Assembly (NCBI RefSeq): GCF_019311235.1
Contig: NZ_JAHWDF010000001.1
Coordinates: 124,001 to 188,000, forward strand
DNA: 64,000 bases
Origin: Mesonia aestuariivivens
GTDB taxonomy: Bacteria > Bacteroidota > Bacteroidia > Flavobacteriales > Flavobacteriaceae
Direction of reading: 5' to 3'
The stretch's first letter is position 1. Each line of letters starts with the position of its first letter. Below, piece by piece: positions 61,780-64,000 of the stretch. The position numbers and the translations under genes were made by a program. Under the pieces are notes generated by a model. That model did not search any database. It saw nothing but the letters and a program-made list of their open reading frames with translations, and was not told where the DNA came from.

Positions 61780-62409
61780 ATGAATTTTAAATACATATTC
61801 TTAATAGTTATTGTTCTATCTGGGTTTATATCTAATGCTCAGCGTGAAGCTTTAAAAACCTTCTCGGCTAAAGGGTTACAAAAGATTGAGTTTGCTGCAG
61901 ATGAAATCTTTAAAATAGAAGTAAAAACTATACCTGCTGTTAAACAGGTACAAATATTTACATTTTCTGAAGGTGAATATTTTAATGATATAGCAGTAAT
62001 TGTAAAAAGAGATTTAAAAACCTTAAAAATTGCATCGACCTATAAAGAAAGACTCACAAGTGGTTATGATAAACTCAGTGCCCATAAAGTTTATGCGGTG
62101 AATTTAAAAATTATCCTTCCTGAAGGATTAAAATTTATGGTAATTTCTAACATAGCTAATGTTTATGCTGCAGGAAAATTTGAACATTTTGAAGCCGAAC
62201 TAAAATCTGGAGATGTGCAGTTAAAAGCGTTTACTGGTAAGGCTCTAATAAACACTTTTACGGGTAACGTTCACATAGAAACTACTCAAGCTAATCTAGA
62301 AGCAAACACCAATCATGGACAACTATATATGAGCCCATCTTTAGATTTTGGAAATTTAATTGAAGTGAAATCTATTTATGGAGATATTGAAGTGAGAAAA
62401 ATTCAATAA
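61780..62409 (+). CDS. Exported DUF4097/GIN-like beta-helical protein
   Basis: A 209-residue protein from the chosen ATG, with a signal peptide ending SNAQ (about residue 20). The rest is made of short beta strands (KSGDVQLKAFTGKALINTFTGNVHIET, KSIYGDIEVRKIQ) like the right-handed helix of DUF4097/putative adhesin GIN domains. The function is unknown. The frame opens 15 codons earlier but that part encodes the terminator stem; the ATG at 61780 gives a proper signal peptide. lspA follows after 33 bp. Confidence 0.75.
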   Translation: MNFKYIFLIVIVLSGFISNAQREALKTFSAKGLQKIEFAADEIFKIEVKTIPAVKQVQIFTFSEGEYFNDIAVIVKRDLKTLKIASTYKERLTSGYDKLSAHKVYAVNLKIILPEGLKFMVISNIANVYAAGKFEHFEAELKSGDVQLKAFTGKALINTFTGNVHIETTQANLEANTNHGQLYMSPSLDFGNLIEVKSIYGDIEVRKIQ

Positions 62410-62442
62410 AAAATGTATTTTTACCACCAAAAAGCAATGTAA

Positions 62443-63054
62443 ATGTCGTTAAAGAAAGCTACTCTTTTTATTATACTTATTCTTATCATCGATCAGGTAT
62501 CTAAGATCTACATAAAAACTCATTTTGTTTTAGGAGAAGAAGTTGAGGTTTTTAATTGGTTTAAAATACTATTTGTCGAAAATGAAGGCATGGCTTGGGG
62601 AGCAAAAATACCTGGGGAATATGGTAAACTTATTCTTACTCTTTTTAGGCTCGTAGCAATTTGCGGTATTGGATATTGGCTTTGGGATTCTGTAAGAAAA
62701 AAGGGCTCTGCTATTTTGGTCACAGCGATCGCATTAATCTTTGCTGGAGCTTTTGGTAATATTATAGATTCTGTTTTCTACGGAATTTTATTTAACGATA
62801 GTCACGGTCAACTAGCTACATTTTTACCAGAAGCAGGAGCATATGGTACTATTTTTCACGGTAAAGTAGTAGATATGCTTTATTTCCCATTATGGAGTGG
62901 CTATTTACCTGAATGGATTCCTGTATGGGGCGGTCAGTATTTTACTTTTTTTGAACCTGTTTTTAATATCGCAGATTCTGCTATTACTGTTGGGGTAGCT
63001 TTATTAATTATCTTCAATAAAAAGGCTTTTCCTAAAGAAGAAGAAAAAAAGTAG
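62443..63054 (+). CDS. lspA: Lipoprotein signal peptidase (signal peptidase II)
   Basis: Inner-membrane aspartyl protease that cuts prolipoproteins before the lipidated cysteine, needed for the many lipoproteins in this window. The 203-residue protein has four hydrophobic helices, IIDQVSKIYIK near the start, VENEGMAWG, and the two catalytic aspartates in VVDMLYFPLW and FNIADSAITVGV. An insert before the second Asp (GYLPEWIPVWGGQYFTFFEP) is usual in Bacteroidota LspA. It ends 1 bp from the convergent cyclo-ligase gene. Confidence 0.96.
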   Translation: MSLKKATLFIILILIIDQVSKIYIKTHFVLGEEVEVFNWFKILFVENEGMAWGAKIPGEYGKLILTLFRLVAICGIGYWLWDSVRKKGSAILVTAIALIFAGAFGNIIDSVFYGILFNDSHGQLATFLPEAGAYGTIFHGKVVDMLYFPLWSGYLPEWIPVWGGQYFTFFEPVFNIADSAITVGVALLIIFNKKAFPKEEEKK

Positions 63055-63055
63055 C

Positions 63056-63625
63056 TTAACTAAACTGATACACTTTTTCTGGCGTCACGCAATAATCTAA
63101 TGGAATATCATTAGCGTTAGTGTCTTCAATATGTTCAATAGCTTCAAAAAACGATAGACCAATTTTGACAACATCTTTTTTACATTCATTCAAAAAACGA
63201 TCGTAAAAACCTTTTCCGTAGCCAATTCTATTTCCTTTTTCATCAAAAGCTAGAAGCGGAATAAATACAACTTGAATTTGTTGATCTGAAATTTCAATTC
63301 CATCGGTAGGTTCAGGAATTCCGTATTTATTAATTTTTAAAGGTGTAGAATCGGTAAGTAAAAAGTGCTTCATCGCCAAATTAGAAAAATCGGTTTTGGC
63401 GACGACGATGTTTTTGTCTTTTCCGCTAAGAATATGAAGTATGAATTCGGTATTTATTTCTTTTAAATGTTGAATTGAAAGAAAAAGATGAAAAAAAGAA
63501 TAGTCCCAAATAGACAGCTCTAACACTTGATTGGCAATGGTTAAACTTTTTTCTTCTATTTCGGCATCAGAAAGTTGTTCTCTTTTCTTTTTATAAGCAA
63601 TACGTATATCCTTTTTTAGTATCAT
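63056..63625 (-). CDS. 5-formyltetrahydrofolate cyclo-ligase
   Basis: Converts 5-formyl-THF to 5,10-methenyl-THF using ATP, recycling folate. The 189-residue protein matches the family: RIAYKKKREQLSDAEI at the start, FIPLLAFDEKGNRIGYGKGFYDRFL with the nucleotide-binding GYGKGFYDR, and a closing IPLDYCVTPEKV. Its ATG overlaps the TGA of the aspartoacylase-family gene upstream (ATGA), so the two are coupled. The E. coli counterpart is ygfA/fau. Confidence 0.93.
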   Translation of the reverse strand: MILKKDIRIAYKKKREQLSDAEIEEKSLTIANQVLELSIWDYSFFHLFLSIQHLKEINTEFILHILSGKDKNIVVAKTDFSNLAMKHFLLTDSTPLKINKYGIPEPTDGIEISDQQIQVVFIPLLAFDEKGNRIGYGKGFYDRFLNECKKDVVKIGLSFFEAIEHIEDTNANDIPLDYCVTPEKVYQFS

Positions 63626-64000
63626 TTATCTTTTGAAATATGAAAAATTGCGTCTCCTTGATATACAATAGGTGATTGGTTTACATTAATAATATAACCA
63701 GATTGAGTAGATTTTACCTTATGTCTAAAACTTCCGTAAGGATCAGTAATAATGGCAATGTATTCACCCTTTTCAACTCTCTTACCAATAGGAATTTTTA
63801 CATGAAGTAACCCGCTATATTTAGCACGCATCCAGGCGCTATCTTCTATAATGATCGATTTTTGTTTAGGTTGAAACGGAGTAAACTCCTCCCGTAACAT
63901 TTCTAAATGTGATAGTACTCGTTGAATGCCTTGAACCCCGATTTCTGCAATCTCTTTATTGCTATCAGAAGATTTTCCGCCTTCAAATAACAATACGGGT
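63622..64000 (-). CDS. Succinylglutamate desuccinylase/aspartoacylase family protein, C-terminal part (partial)
   Basis: The last 126 codons of a gene that enters from the right edge. PVLLFEGGKSSDSN near the cut edge is the conserved C-terminal strand of the zinc carboxypeptidase-like AstE/ASPA fold, and the end (MRAKYSGLLHVKIPIGKRVEKGEYIAIITDPYG, GYIINVNQSPIVYQGDAIFHI) is the beta-barrel cap of the Bacteroidota branch. The metal-binding residues lie outside the window, so the substrate cannot be judged. The stop overlaps the start of the cyclo-ligase gene. Confidence 0.85.
   Translation of the reverse strand, partial: PVLLFEGGKSSDSNKEIAEIGVQGIQRVLSHLEMLREEFTPFQPKQKSIIIEDSAWMRAKYSGLLHVKIPIGKRVEKGEYIAIITDPYGSFRHKVKSTQSGYIINVNQSPIVYQGDAIFHISKDK

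Overview
The window is a chromosomal stretch from a marine-type Flavobacteriaceae bacterium (Bacteroidota). The signs are low GC, many TAnnTTTG-type -7 boxes, few Shine-Dalgarno sites, type IX secretion (T9SS) components and substrates, PorP/SprF, DUF4270 and DUF5689 lipoproteins, and familiar neighbourhoods such as glgA-like/DUF4270/glmS/atpD, panC-panD-flippase-esterase-radA and ileS-dksA-like-lspA. I cannot name the genus. I saw no tRNA, rRNA, CRISPR array, transposase or prophage gene, and no gene-free stretch longer than about 300 bp.

Layout. 0-4.5 kb (minus): start of atpD, then the glgA-like/DUF4270/glmS operon. 4.5-9.3 kb (plus): panC, panD, a flippase-like membrane protein, an esterase-fold protein without its nucleophile, and radA. 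9.4-11.2 kb (minus): OmpA-like lipoprotein and xth. 11.3-15.2 kb: a large uncharacterised outer-membrane protein and a small lipoprotein. 15.3-20.7 kb: a secreted nuclease/phosphatase-fold protein divergent from a TonB-dependent receptor and a DUF5689 lipoprotein, plausibly one uptake/processing locus. 20.8-22.0 kb: hflX.

22.3-34.0 kb is a T9SS surface locus: a 1527-residue type B substrate, a PorP/SprF protein, a TPR/PD40/OmpA protein, then a paralogous second substrate broken by a 5-bp tandem duplication and an in-frame stop. gdhA follows, then a PorZ-like T9SS protein and recO.

39.4-45.8 kb is the ligase-associated DNA-repair cluster: MBL exonuclease, ATP-dependent ligase, Lhr-like helicase and PdeM, with a PrcB-type lipoprotein between helicase and PdeM. 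Two related ~100-bp repeats in the same orientation flank the exonuclease-ligase-helicase cassette. 45.9-52.4 kb looks accessory: a TspO-like protein, an uncharacterised cysteine-rich putative barrel enzyme, oxidoreductases, a DoxX-like protein and several families of short interspersed repeats.

52.6-64 kb is housekeeping: an OlsF-like fused acyltransferase, aspartate kinase, GNAT, fbp, TerB-like, ileS with a GxHH signature, a zinc-less DksA-like protein, a secreted protein, lspA, 5-formyl-THF cyclo-ligase and the end of an aspartoacylase-family gene. Points most worth a second look are the cysteine-rich enzyme (47.0 kb), the broken paralogue (30-34 kb), the repeat-flanked repair cassette, the GxHH IleRS and the degenerate GlgA-like and esterase-like proteins.
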